DNA of 64,000 nt from Neorhizobium galegae (GCF_017877135.1 NZ_JAGIPH010000004.1:186001-250000), one strand, 5' to 3'; counted from the stretch's first letter, positions 35,305 to 44,184 are shown. Notes: generated from the letters alone by a model not told the origin. Numbers and translations are program-made.

Positions 35305-36288
35305 ATGAAAATCATCAAGGCTATCGCCTGTGCGACCGCGTTTGCCGCTCTTGCCCTGTCGTCCACCGTCTCTCAGGCGGCTGGTTATCCGGAACGTTCG
35401 ATCACCATGATCGTCCCCTTCTCGGCGGGTGGCCCGACCGATACGGTCTCGCGCCTGGTGGCCGAAGCCATGTCGAAGGATCTCGGCCAGCAGATCATCA
35501 TCGAAAACGTCGGCGGTGCCGGCGGCACGCTGGGCGCCGGGCGCGTGGCAAGCGCCGAAGCCGATGGCTACACGCTACTTCTGCATCATATCGGTATGGC
35601 CACCAGCGCCACGCTCTATCGCAAGCTTGCCTATGACACGCTGAAGTCCTTCGAATATGTCGGTCTCGTCACCGACGTGCCAATGACAATCGTCGCGCGC
35701 AAGGATCTGGAAGCCAAGGATCTGAAGGGTCTGATCGAGTATGCCAAGGCCCACAAGGATACGGTGACCGTTGCCAATGCGGGGATCGGGGCTGCCTCGC
35801 ATCTGTGTGGCATGCTGTTCATGAGTGCCATCCAGACGCCGCTTGTCACGGTTCCCTACAAGGGCACGGGACCGGCGATGACCGACCTTCTCGGCGGTCA
35901 GGTCGATATCATGTGCGACCAGACCACCAACACCACCAAGCAGATCCAGGGCGGCACGATCAAGGCCTATGCGGTCACCTCGCCCAAGCGTCTGGATGTG
36001 CTGAAGGATGTACCGACGGCGGTCGAGGCTGGCCTGGCCGGCTTCGAAGTCGGCATCTGGCACGGCATCTATGCGCCGAAGGGCACGCCGGCAGCTGTTA
36101 CGGAACGGCTGTCCAAGGCCCTGCAGGTGGCCTTGAAGGATCCGAACGTTGCAGCCCGTTTTGCCGAACTCGGCACGGCCCCGTCTTCGGCTTCCGACGC
36201 GACGCCGGCTGCGCTGAAGGTCAAGCTCGAAACCGAGATCGCCCGCTGGAAGCCGGTCATCGAAGGGGCCGGCCAGTACGCCGACTGA
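35305..36288 (+). CDS. tctC: Tripartite tricarboxylate transporter substrate-binding protein
   Basis: From the ATG at 35305 (AGGAGG upstream) the protein has 327 residues with a signal peptide ending near SSTVSQA. It matches the TctC/Bug family: YPERSITMIVPFSAGGPTDTVSRLVAE, AGGTLGA, LLGGQVDIMCDQ and the VTSPKRLDVLKDVPTAVEAGL stretch (residues about 220-245). It captures a carboxylate in the periplasm and delivers it to TctAB. The first gene of tctCBA, it stands behind a DctBD-like system and tandem operator sites. Confidence 0.88.
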   Translation: MKIIKAIACATAFAALALSSTVSQAAGYPERSITMIVPFSAGGPTDTVSRLVAEAMSKDLGQQIIIENVGGAGGTLGAGRVASAEADGYTLLLHHIGMATSATLYRKLAYDTLKSFEYVGLVTDVPMTIVARKDLEAKDLKGLIEYAKAHKDTVTVANAGIGAASHLCGMLFMSAIQTPLVTVPYKGTGPAMTDLLGGQVDIMCDQTTNTTKQIQGGTIKAYAVTSPKRLDVLKDVPTAVEAGLAGFEVGIWHGIYAPKGTPAAVTERLSKALQVALKDPNVAARFAELGTAPSSASDATPAALKVKLETEIARWKPVIEGAGQYAD

Positions 36289-36472
36289 GACGCCGGCCGC
36301 ATGGCCTCTTTCCTGAGGGAAGGGGCCATGCGTTCAAAGGACATTGAGAGGTGGGAAAGCCGGTGAGACGCCGGCTCCCACTGCGCCGGGCCGCGTGACC
36401 GCGGGCGCATACCCGCCGGCGCGCCGAGTGCGGACCTCTCGTGCAGATCTCCAGGGGACCAACGGGGACACC

Positions 36473-36934
36473 ATGAAATCCATAGTAATCGACAGGACAA
36501 ACGCGCTCTGTGGCGCGATCTTCGTGGCGCTCGGGCTGTTTTTTGCCGCGCAGTCGCTGGACCTTACGCTTGGCACGGCGTTTCGCATGGGGCCGGGATA
36601 TTTTCCGCTGCTGCTCGCAGGCGCGCTCATCGTGCTCGGCGCCATCATCGTGATCCAGTCTCTGCGCACCGTGCATGAAGGCGTCGGCGCCATAGCCTGG
36701 CGCGGCCTGCTCTTCATCCTGCCGGCGCCGATCGTGTTCGGCTTTACCGTGCGCGGGCTCGGCTTCGTGCCGGCGCTGTTTCTTGCGGCGTTCATTGCCT
36801 CCTTCGCCTCGTCGCGGATGACGCCGGTCATGGCTGTTGTGCTGTCGGCCGCCATCACAGTGTTTTCCGTGCTCGTCTTCAGTTACGGCCTTGGCCTGCC
36901 TTTCCGCAGTTTTGGCCCCTGGCTCGGTTACTAG
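36473..36934 (+). CDS. tctB: Tripartite tricarboxylate transporter small membrane subunit
   Basis: The ATG at 36473 gives 153 residues with four membrane helices, the usual TctB size. Features are an N-terminal NALCGAIFVALGLFFAAQS helix, LGTAFRMGPGYFP, and a C-terminal FSYGLGLPFRSFG loop. It associates with TctA, encoded nine bases downstream. The 184-base gap after tctC is unusual and GC-rich, with hairpin-forming CGCCGG repeats that may lower downstream expression. Confidence 0.85.
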   Translation: MKSIVIDRTNALCGAIFVALGLFFAAQSLDLTLGTAFRMGPGYFPLLLAGALIVLGAIIVIQSLRTVHEGVGAIAWRGLLFILPAPIVFGFTVRGLGFVPALFLAAFIASFASSRMTPVMAVVLSAAITVFSVLVFSYGLGLPFRSFGPWLGY

Positions 36935-36943
36935 GAGGCATCG

Positions 36944-38449
36944 ATGGAACTCTTTCACAATCTGGCCCTCGGCTTTTCCACGGCGACCTCGCTTGCCAAT
37001 CTGTTCTTCTGCCTGGTGGGCGTGCTTCTCGGCACCCTCATCGGCGTTCTGCCGGGCATCGGTGCCACGGCAACCATCGCCATGCTGCTGCCGATCACGT
37101 TCCAGCTGGAGCCGGTGTCTTCGCTGATCATGCTCGCCGGCATCTATTACGGCGCCCAGTACGGCGGCTCGACCACCGCCATCCTCATCAACATGCCCGG
37201 TGAAAGCTCGTCTGCGGTCACCGCCATCGATGGTTACCAGATGGCGCGCAAGGGGCGCGCCGGAGCCGCACTTGCCATTGCGGCCTTGGGCTCGTTCTTT
37301 GCCGGCACGGTCTCGACCTTCCTGGTTGCCGTCTTTGCCCCGCCGCTCACCTCGATTGCGCTGCAGTTCGGCGCGGCCGAATATTTCTCGCTGATGGTGG
37401 TCGGCCTCGTCTCCTCGATTGCGCTCGCCTCCGGCTCCATCGTCAAGGCGCTTGCGATGGTCGTGCTCGGCCTGCTGCTCGGGCTTGTCGGCACTGATAT
37501 CTATTCCGGCACGCCGCGCTTCACGCTCGGCATCCGCGAATATGCCGATGGCTTGAATTTCGTGGCGGTCGCCGTCGGCGTCTTCGGCATTGCCGAAATC
37601 CTGCGCAATCTGGAAAATGAAAAGACCCGCTCGGTGCTGATTTCCAAGGTGAGCGGCCTCATGCCGACGCGCGACGATTTCCGCCAGATGGTCGCCCCGG
37701 TCCTGCGCGGCACGGCAATCGGATCGGCGCTCGGCATTCTGCCCGGCGGCGGTGCAATTCTTGCCGCCTTTGCCTCCTATACGGTGGAAAAGCGCGTTTC
37801 GAAAAACCCGCAGGAATTCGGCCAGGGCGCGATCGCCGGTGTGGCAGGACCTGAATCGGCCAACAATGCCGGTGCGCAGACCTCGTTCATTCCGCTTCTC
37901 ACGCTCGGCATTCCGGCAAATCCGGTGATGGCGCTGATGATCGGCGCGATGATCATCCAGGGCATCGTGCCGGGGCCCAATGTGGCGACCGAGCAGCCGG
38001 CGTTGTTCTGGGGGATCATTGCCTCCATGTGGATCGGCAATCTGATGCTGGTGGTGCTCAACCTGCCGCTGATCGGGCTCTGGGTGAAGCTGCTGACGAT
38101 CCCGTACTACGTGCTTTTCCCGATCATCATGGCCTTCTGCTCCATCGGGGTCTACAGCGTCAATTCCAACGTCTTCGATCTCTATGCCGTCGCCTTCTTC
38201 GGCTTCATCGGCTACGTGCTGGTGAAACTGCGCTGCGAACCGGCGCCGCTGCTGCTCGGCTTCGTGCTGGGGCCGCTTCTGGAGGAAAACCTGCGGCGCG
38301 CCATGATCCTGTCGCGCGGCGATCCGTCGACCTTCGTCACCCGTCCGATCAGCGCCACGCTTCTGGCTCTGGCGCTCGGCGTGCTGATCGTGGTGCTGCT
38401 GCCGAGCGTGCGGGCCAAGCGCGAAGTGGTGTTCCAGGACGAAGATTGA
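36944..38449 (+). CDS. tctA: Tripartite tricarboxylate transporter large membrane subunit
   Basis: The 501-residue protein has about eleven to twelve membrane helices. Conserved TctA signatures are GVLPGIGATATIAMLLPITF, YYGAQYGGSTTAILINMPGE and the second-repeat GILPGGGAILAAFASY with GPESANNAGAQTSFIPLLTLGIP (residues about 305-327). It is the ion-coupled channel of the transporter. A strong stem-loop follows the stop. Confidence 0.9.
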   Translation: MELFHNLALGFSTATSLANLFFCLVGVLLGTLIGVLPGIGATATIAMLLPITFQLEPVSSLIMLAGIYYGAQYGGSTTAILINMPGESSSAVTAIDGYQMARKGRAGAALAIAALGSFFAGTVSTFLVAVFAPPLTSIALQFGAAEYFSLMVVGLVSSIALASGSIVKALAMVVLGLLLGLVGTDIYSGTPRFTLGIREYADGLNFVAVAVGVFGIAEILRNLENEKTRSVLISKVSGLMPTRDDFRQMVAPVLRGTAIGSALGILPGGGAILAAFASYTVEKRVSKNPQEFGQGAIAGVAGPESANNAGAQTSFIPLLTLGIPANPVMALMIGAMIIQGIVPGPNVATEQPALFWGIIASMWIGNLMLVVLNLPLIGLWVKLLTIPYYVLFPIIMAFCSIGVYSVNSNVFDLYAVAFFGFIGYVLVKLRCEPAPLLLGFVLGPLLEENLRRAMILSRGDPSTFVTRPISATLLALALGVLIVVLLPSVRAKREVVFQDED

Positions 38450-38460
38450 GAAGCGGGCTG

Positions 38461-38493
38461 GAAGGCTCCCGTCGCGCGACGGGGGCCTTCTTC
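38461..38493 (+). terminator. Terminator of the tctCBA operon
   Basis: Arms GAAGGCTCCCGTC and GACGGGGGCCTTC (38461-38490, one mismatch, GCGC loop) are followed by TTC. Confidence 0.7.
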
Positions 38494-39550
38494 AAAAATT
38501 CTCCACCGTCTGCAGGTGCTGAAGGTCTGCAACCGGCGTCTGGCGCAGGATGCGTTCCATCAGAAGCGTGCCAAGTTGCACGCCCGCCTCCAAGAGATCC
38601 TCGCGGATCGTCGGAATGCGGGGCCGGACCTGGTCGAAGAGGCCGGATGTCTGCTTGGTGACCACATGCACGTCGCTCCCGAGCGTCAGGCTGCGGTCAT
38701 GGGCTGCCGCCATCACCGCCATGGCAATGACCTCGCCGCCGCAGATCACCCCGTCCGGGCGGTCGCGTTTGCCAAAGGCTTCGAAGAAACAGTCACGGAT
38801 CGCGGCCGAACGGCTGTCGATGGTGATGTCGCCAGGGATTTCATAGGCGATCCCTGCCTCGCTCACGGCGGCCATGAAGCCATCCTGCATGTGGCGGGAA
38901 AAGGTGAACTGCGAAGGCGGCAGGATGATTGCAAGCTTGCGGCAGCCGTTCTCGATCAGCCGGCGGCTGGCGCGGTAGGCAAAGGCGTGGTTGTCGTAGT
39001 CGACATATGGATGCGGCGTGGAAAGCTCGGTGCGACCGTGGCAGATGAAGGGGAAATCATTTTCCAGAAGCAGTTTCACCCGCTCGTCCTGCGGCTCTGT
39101 GCGGGTAAAGATCACGCCGTCCGCCGTGCGGTTGCGGATGATGTGGCGAACCGGTTCGACCTGCGGACGATCGGAAAAATGCGGGGTGATGACCAGGTGG
39201 TAGGGCGTATCGCGCAGCGCCTTTGACAAGCCGCCGATCATCGAGGTGGCATAGCCGAGGATTTCCTCGTGCGGGTCGAGAATGAGGCTGATGACATGCG
39301 TGCGGCCCGTGCGAAGCCGCTGGGCGGCGCTGTCGGGCTGATAGCCGATGTCCTGTGCCACCCGGGCCACCCGAAGGCGCGTTTCGAGCGCAATCTGTGG
39401 CGCGCCAGCCAGAGCCCGGGAGACGGTGGTGACGGCAAGCCCGGTCAGCTCGGCAATCGTGCGCAACGTGGGCTTTTCCGAGCCACTGCCCCTGGCGGCG
39501 GCTCGCGCACCCGGCAACCGCTTCGGCCACCCGGTCTCCTCAAGCGTCAT
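38492..39550 (-). CDS. LacI-family transcriptional regulator
   Basis: From the ATG at 39550 (AGGAGG six bases upstream) the protein has 352 residues. The helix-turn-helix lies unusually far from the start (about residues 28-75; TLRTIAELTGLAVTTVSRALAG) because of a charged N-terminal extension of about 25 residues. A periplasmic-binding-like sensor domain follows (VISLILDPHEEILGYA, DGVIFTRTEPQDERV). It is convergent with tctA and may co-regulate that transporter in response to a carboxylate or sugar; this is inference. An AT-rich imperfect palindrome at 39589-39610 lies just upstream. Confidence 0.82.
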   Translation of the reverse strand: MTLEETGWPKRLPGARAAARGSGSEKPTLRTIAELTGLAVTTVSRALAGAPQIALETRLRVARVAQDIGYQPDSAAQRLRTGRTHVISLILDPHEEILGYATSMIGGLSKALRDTPYHLVITPHFSDRPQVEPVRHIIRNRTADGVIFTRTEPQDERVKLLLENDFPFICHGRTELSTPHPYVDYDNHAFAYRASRRLIENGCRKLAIILPPSQFTFSRHMQDGFMAAVSEAGIAYEIPGDITIDSRSAAIRDCFFEAFGKRDRPDGVICGGEVIAMAVMAAAHDRSLTLGSDVHVVTKQTSGLFDQVRPRIPTIREDLLEAGVQLGTLLMERILRQTPVADLQHLQTVENF

Positions 39551-39588
39551 CATCGTCCTCCTGCTATCCCTGTTCCTCATCCCGGCGG

Positions 39589-39610
39589 CATATAAATCAT
39601 ACTTTTTATG
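39589..39610. promoter_or_regulatory. AT-rich imperfect palindrome in front of the LacI gene
   Basis: CATATAAA (39589-39596) and TTTTTATG (39603-39610) match at 7 of 8 positions. On the minus strand it includes TATGAT as a possible -10. An autoregulatory operator is possible. Confidence 0.35.
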
Positions 39611-39717
39611 GGGGTGGAACATGTCGTTTCTGCCCGTGCAAGCCGGCGGCACGGCTCATGGGTCGGTCGGTGCAACTCCCGTTTGCGCATGAAGCCGACA
39701 GCCGGCCCCGCAAAACT

Positions 39718-39742
39718 GGAACCTTCGCTGTTACCATTGGTT
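39718..39742 (+). promoter_or_regulatory. EcfG-type promoter, 77-residue protein gene
   Basis: GGAAC (39718-39722), 16 bases, GGTT (39739-39742); the leader to 39802 would be about 52 bases. Confidence 0.6.
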
Positions 39743-39801
39743 CATAAGGGAATAGGCATGCAGCAACCGCTGCGCGCGCACAAACCCGGCAGGAGGCGAC
39801 G

Positions 39802-40035
39802 ATGCGCAAGGATATTCCCCAGGATAATGACGCAGCGACCATAAGGCAGGACGCCAAGGGGCAGTTCGGCAAGAATCAGGGCGACCGCAAGGCAAGCGGT
39901 GTCGATTCGGCAAAGCCCACCGTCGTTACCGGCTCCGAGGACGCAACGGCCCACAAGGAGCCACCGGGCCAGCACATCGGCAAGGAATGGTCGCCGCATT
40001 ATGATGAGGGGCTGAAGCAGCACAAGCCGGAATAG
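39802..40035 (+). CDS. Small hydrophilic protein of unknown function
   Basis: The ATG follows AGGAGG with five bases. The 77-residue product is strongly hydrophilic and probably disordered, rich in K, D, G and Q (KGQFGKNQGDRKASG, GQHIGKEWSPHYDEG). No known domain is recognised. Its composition resembles desiccation- or stress-related hydrophilins. A near-consensus stress promoter precedes it. Confidence 0.65.
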   Translation: MRKDIPQDNDAATIRQDAKGQFGKNQGDRKASGVDSAKPTVVTGSEDATAHKEPPGQHIGKEWSPHYDEGLKQHKPE

Positions 40036-40267
40036 GCGCGAGCGCGACGTTGACGTGGCGGTGAGACTGCTGCCCAACGGCCGACGTGACCTAGACAAGC
40101 CAGCCGGGCAGGGGGCGGCCAATCCGTTTCTGCAATGGGCATAATCACTTGGTTCCGAGGGCGAAGTCGGTTAGAACATAAGGATCGGCAGTGCAGCGGG
40201 GGGCGAAAGGGCATGAGGGCCACGGCCAGGAACGTTCAATCGTCACGTCTGCCGGGTTGATTGCGCG

Positions 40268-41962
40268 ATGGGCAGGCTTTCGCGCGATTTCCCGACGGCC
40301 TCCATCGGCTTCTACCTTGTCGCTCTGTCGGCCGTTATCGCCCTGCCATTGGTCGCCTTCGTCGTCTTCCTGATGCTGCAGCTGGAAAGCCAGCAGCGCG
40401 CTATTCTGAACAGCGATACGCAGGAAGATGCCCGTGCCATCGCCCGTTCTATCGAACAGGAGTTGCGCGATTCCGTCACCACGCTGCGGCTGATCGCCAA
40501 TGCACCGGAACTTACCACCGGCGACCTCAAGTCCTTCCACGAAAGAACCCGCAGCAGTCTGCGCAGCAGTGCCCGGTTCATCGTGCTTGCCAATGCCGAT
40601 GGCAGCCAGAAGCTCAACACGCGTACCGATTTCGGCGAACCCCTGCGCCCGATGGCGGATAAGGAGGGATTGCAATCCGCCCTCTCGTCGAAGCGGATCG
40701 AGGTGTCCTCCGTCTTCGTCGGCGCAAATGCCAGGCGCTGGGTGTTCAACGTGGTGATGCCGTTGCCGGCGGAACTCTCCAATGTCGGGGCGGCGCTGGT
40801 CCTCACCCAGAACGCCGAGGACCTGCAGCGGCTGATCAGCGCCGAAAGCCTGCCTCACGGCTGGTCCGTGGCCGTTCTCGATCAGCACAACCGGATCGTG
40901 ACCTCAACGGCCGCCGGCGCTGGGGAGACGCCGCCATTCGCAAAGGAAACGCAAGCCTTGATGAGCGGGGTCAGCGGCACGATCGAGGATATCGGCGGCA
41001 AGCCCCGACAAATGTATGGTTACGCCCGCCTGCAGGACTGGCCCTGGAAGGTGGTGGTCTGGGGCCCGATCGCCACAGCGCAAGAAAGCATCATCACCGC
41101 TTCGCGCTACCTCATCTCCGGCAGCCTCATCATCCTTGCCGTCGGGCTGATCATTGCCTATGCGGTCGCCCGCCAGCTGCGTGTTCCGATCCGCCAGATT
41201 GCCGCCATGGCGGATCGCATCGGACGCGGCGAAATCGTCTCTCCGGTCAATACACGGATCACGGAAGCGAACCATATTGCCATTGCGCTGTCGAATGCGT
41301 CGTTTGATCGGTCCGAAGCGGAAGACCGCGCGCATCTCGTCATGCATGAACTCGTGCATCGCACGAAGAATATCATGACGCTGGTGCAGGCGATGATGCG
41401 CCAGCTGGCGCGGCGCGGCACTACCATGGAGGAGTTTCAGCGCGCCATCGGCGAGCGCCTGCAGGGGCTTGGAAAATCCATCGAAATGCTGGCGCAGGAG
41501 CAATGGGCCGGTGTCGCGATGACGCGGGTCGTGGCGCTGCATCTGGAAATCTTTGCCGAAACGCGCCACCGCGTCGAACTGTCGGGCGAGGATTTTGTCC
41601 TGCGCGCCGAGGCGGTGCAGAACCTTGGCCTCGTGCTGCACGAGCTGGCGACAAACTCCGTCAAATACGGTGCGCTCTCTGTGCCGGAAGGTCGAGTCGA
41701 CCTCACCTGGGCGCCTGTCGAGAAGGAGGGCGCGGACGAGCCGTTCCTGCGGGTCACCTGGCAGGAGACGGGCGGTCCGGAGGTTGCCGAGCCTGCCGCC
41801 ACAGGCTTTGGCACCACGATCATCAAGCGTCACGCGGCGGCCTCCTTCAACGGGCAGGTGGAGGTCGATTATGCCGTGGACGGCTTCCGCTGGAGCCTTG
41901 TGGGCCCCCGCCGCCTCTTCGAGCGGTGTAGTGCCGAGCCTGGCAAGGACGTTCCCGGTTGA
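40268..41962 (+). CDS. HWE-family sensor histidine kinase
   Basis: The 564-residue protein has an N-terminal membrane helix (SIGFYLVALSAVIALPLVAFVVF; residues 12-34), a periplasmic dCache-like region of about 240 residues, a second helix (about 281-300), a HAMP-like linker and a HWE/HisKA_2-type kinase core: MHELVHRTKNIMTLVQAM with the phospho-histidine, and LGLVLHELATNSVKYGAL as N-box. HWE kinases often feed the PhyR-NepR-EcfG stress pathway in alphaproteobacteria, so this is a candidate input for the sigma factor at 57972, but no partner gene is adjacent. No clear ribosome site precedes the ATG, so the start is uncertain. Confidence 0.78.
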   Translation: MGRLSRDFPTASIGFYLVALSAVIALPLVAFVVFLMLQLESQQRAILNSDTQEDARAIARSIEQELRDSVTTLRLIANAPELTTGDLKSFHERTRSSLRSSARFIVLANADGSQKLNTRTDFGEPLRPMADKEGLQSALSSKRIEVSSVFVGANARRWVFNVVMPLPAELSNVGAALVLTQNAEDLQRLISAESLPHGWSVAVLDQHNRIVTSTAAGAGETPPFAKETQALMSGVSGTIEDIGGKPRQMYGYARLQDWPWKVVVWGPIATAQESIITASRYLISGSLIILAVGLIIAYAVARQLRVPIRQIAAMADRIGRGEIVSPVNTRITEANHIAIALSNASFDRSEAEDRAHLVMHELVHRTKNIMTLVQAMMRQLARRGTTMEEFQRAIGERLQGLGKSIEMLAQEQWAGVAMTRVVALHLEIFAETRHRVELSGEDFVLRAEAVQNLGLVLHELATNSVKYGALSVPEGRVDLTWAPVEKEGADEPFLRVTWQETGGPEVAEPAATGFGTTIIKRHAAASFNGQVEVDYAVDGFRWSLVGPRRLFERCSAEPGKDVPG

Positions 41963-41989
41963 CTTCTTGTCTTCCTGCGTAAGGCAACA

Positions 41990-42014
41990 GGAACGAACGC
42001 AAGTCTTCAGCGTT
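41990..42014 (+). promoter_or_regulatory. EcfG-type promoter, topoisomerase IB gene
   Basis: GGAAC (41990-41994), 16 bases, CGTT (42011-42014). Transcription would begin at about 42020-42023, at or next to the start codon. Confidence 0.75.
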
Positions 42015-42022
42015 TGGCGGCT

Positions 42023-43099
42023 ATGGATATGACCGTCACCGCTCCCCCCGCCGATGAGGCCATCGAGGCGCTTGCCACCATCGGCCTCACCTATGTGAAC
42101 GATACCGTCCCCGGGATCCGCCGGCTGCGCAAGGGCCGCGGCTTCTGCTACCGCATGCCCGATGGCACGCTTGTCTGTGCGGGGCCGGACAAGCAGCGCA
42201 TCCAGTCGCTCGGCCTGCCGCCGGCCTATGAGAATGTCTGGATTTGCCTTGATCCGCGCGGCCATCTGCAGGCAACCGGCTATGACGCACGCGGTCGCAA
42301 GCAATATCGCTATCATGCCGAGTGGCAGCTGTTCCGCAGCGAGCTGAAATACGATCAGCTGATCCGCTTCGGCGAGGCGCTGCCCCGCATCCGCCGCCGT
42401 GTGCAGAAGGATCTCGGCATCGGCCTCGACCATCCGGAAGCCGTCATCGCGGCGCTGGTCGCTCTTCTTGATGCCACGCATCTTCGCGTGGGAAACCGTG
42501 CCTATGCCAAGGAAAACAAGACTTATGGCGCAACCACCCTTTTGAAGCGGCACATGAAGCTGATGGATGATGCCGTGGTGCTGCAGTTCACCGCCAAGGG
42601 CGGCAAGCGCGTGCGCCATACCATTCGCCAACCCCGCCTTCAGCGCATCTTCGAAGAGATCGCCGATCTGCCGGGCCGCCAGCTGTTTTCGTTTCCCGAC
42701 GAGGACGGGCTGCCGCATGCGGTAGATTCGGGTCGCCTGAACGCCTATCTGGCCGAGGTCTCCGGCCTGCCGATTTCCGCCAAGACGTTTCGCACCTGGG
42801 GCGGCAGCGTTGCAGCCTTCAGTGCGGCGCGCCGGGCTCATCAGGCTGGCGAGCGGATCAAGGTCAAGCTCCTGACGACGGCTGCCTCCGAAGAGCTGCA
42901 GAACACGCCGACCGTTTGCCGCAACAGCTATATCCACCCGCTCATCCTGGAGCTTGCCGAAGACGCCAGTCCGCTCGATGCGCTTGTCGAAAATCCTGTG
43001 CGCGCAGATGCGCAGCTGTCAGGCCTCAGGAGCGACGAACAGCGGATGCTCTCCTTCCTGAAGAACGCCGCCATCGTTGAACCCTCTCAGCAGATATAA
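42023..43099 (+). CDS. DNA topoisomerase IB (poxvirus type)
   Basis: The 358-residue protein relaxes supercoils by a 3'-phosphotyrosine intermediate. Visible elements are the N-terminal domain with PGIRRLRKGRGFCYR, the catalytic core LRVGNRAYAKENKTYGATTLLKRHM, FTAKGGKRVRH, TFRTWGGSVAAF and the active tyrosine Y303 in RNSYIHPLIL. An ATG at 42023 (or 42029) starts within nine bases of the -10 of a perfect EcfG-type promoter and lacks a clear ribosome site, so the mRNA may be leaderless. This enzyme is encoded in many rhizobial stress regions; a role in recovery of DNA topology is inference. Confidence 0.88.
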   Translation: MDMTVTAPPADEAIEALATIGLTYVNDTVPGIRRLRKGRGFCYRMPDGTLVCAGPDKQRIQSLGLPPAYENVWICLDPRGHLQATGYDARGRKQYRYHAEWQLFRSELKYDQLIRFGEALPRIRRRVQKDLGIGLDHPEAVIAALVALLDATHLRVGNRAYAKENKTYGATTLLKRHMKLMDDAVVLQFTAKGGKRVRHTIRQPRLQRIFEEIADLPGRQLFSFPDEDGLPHAVDSGRLNAYLAEVSGLPISAKTFRTWGGSVAAFSAARRAHQAGERIKVKLLTTAASEELQNTPTVCRNSYIHPLILELAEDASPLDALVENPVRADAQLSGLRSDEQRMLSFLKNAAIVEPSQQI

Positions 43100-43149
43100 G
43101 GCCTCGTCCGGCCATTGTTTCTCATGCAGATAGATCCCGAACGCAGAAA

Positions 43150-43178
43150 GGCCGCCCGGGTGAAGGAGCGGCCAGTTT
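43150..43178. terminator. Terminator between topoisomerase IB and PfpI genes
   Basis: Arms GGCCGC (43150-43155) and GCGGCC (43168-43173) are followed by AGTTTTC between convergent genes. Confidence 0.5.
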
Positions 43179-43197
43179 TCGGTTGAGGCATGTGGTC

Positions 43198-43758
43198 TCA
43201 AGCCGCGCGGCGATTGTGAATGCCTTCGCCGATTTCCTCGACGATCTTGGCCACGAATGCCTGCAGATCCTTCGGTGAACGCGAGGTGATGATGCCCTTG
43301 TCGACCACGACTTCCTTGTCTTCCCAGGAGGCGCCGGCATTCTTCACGTCGGTGCGGATGGAGGCAAAGGAGGTTGCCTTGCGGCCGCGGAGGGCATCGG
43401 CTTCCACCAGCAGCCACGGGCCGTGGCAGATGGCAGCAACCGTCTTGCCGCTCTTGACGAAGTCACGCACGACACGGACTGCATCGGCGTTTGCGCGCAG
43501 GATATCCGGGTTGATCTGCCCGCCCGGAATGACCAGGGCGTGATAGTCTTCAGCCTTCACATCGGTGACGACAAGATCGACCGGCACGCTGTCGCCCCAG
43601 TCCTTCTCGTCCCAGCTCTTGATGTCGCGGGCTTCGAGCGACGCGATCTTCACATCGGCGCCCTGCTTGCGCAGCTCTTCGAGCGGAACCCGAAGCTCGG
43701 AGCGCTCGTAGCCGTCGGTGGCGAGGATCAGGATGCGAGCGGATTTGATATCTGTCAT
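43198..43758 (-). CDS. PfpI/DJ-1-family protein (type 1 glutamine amidotransferase-like)
   Basis: The 186-residue protein belongs to the PfpI/YhbO branch of the DJ-1 superfamily: nucleophile elbow C111 in AICHGPWLL, YHALVIPGGQINPD and the acidic residue in YERSELRVPLEEL. Members act as deglycases, chaperones or proteases and are stress-induced. AAAGGAC precedes the ATG. I found no GGAAC-type promoter in front of it, although the neighbouring genes on both sides have one. Confidence 0.85.
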   Translation of the reverse strand: MTDIKSARILILATDGYERSELRVPLEELRKQGADVKIASLEARDIKSWDEKDWGDSVPVDLVVTDVKAEDYHALVIPGGQINPDILRANADAVRVVRDFVKSGKTVAAICHGPWLLVEADALRGRKATSFASIRTDVKNAGASWEDKEVVVDKGIITSRSPKDLQAFVAKIVEEIGEGIHNRRAA

Positions 43759-43823
43759 GATTTTAAGTCCTTTCGTTCAGTTCGAACCGTCAGGGACGGC
43801 GCGTTCAGTCGATGGCAGCCGTC

Positions 43824-44024
43824 TCAGAGACGACCGGTCGAGAGGTCGCGCCCGTTAATAGAGGCGGGCACGCGCATTTCCTCCCGAGGAGCCCTTGGAA
43901 GGGGCATTTTAACGCTGTCCGGCATCACGACATGGAATGCGTCGGGTGCGCGTTCAGCAGGACGCAGGGGCTTTGACGTGCGAAGGCCGATCAGCCCCCT
44001 CAGTTTGGCGATGACATTGTGCAT
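43824..44024 (-). CDS. Small protein of unknown function (66 residues)
   Basis: A good GGAGG site with seven bases spacing precedes the ATG at 44024. The 66-residue product starts MHNVIAKLRGLIGLRTSKPLRP and is basic, without a clear hydrophobic helix or known motif. A possible stress promoter lies about 110 bases upstream. I consider it a probable real gene because of the ribosome site. Confidence 0.5.
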   Translation of the reverse strand: MHNVIAKLRGLIGLRTSKPLRPAERAPDAFHVVMPDSVKMPLPRAPREEMRVPASINGRDLSTGRL

Positions 44025-44134
44025 TTCACTTCCTCCGGTGTATCGCTCCCGATGAACCGGGTTCGAGGTGGCCCCTGGGGAGACGAAGTGCCTTGCATGT
44101 CGTTCAGGCCCTGATTGGCCTGTGGTTCCAGATA

Positions 44135-44160
44135 AACCGGCACGCGCTGCGGATGGTTCC
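44135..44160 (-). promoter_or_regulatory. EcfG-type promoter candidate, 66-residue protein gene
   Basis: Minus strand: GGAAC (44160-44156), 17 bases, GGTT (44138-44135). The leader of about 100 bases is long. Confidence 0.45.
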
Positions 44161-44184
44161 GCAGAAAAAAATCGAACGCTGGTT

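Noticed and set aside
43759..43830. Stress promoter for the PfpI/DJ-1 gene
   Set aside because: Only TGAAC and CGAAC words with wrong spacing are present.
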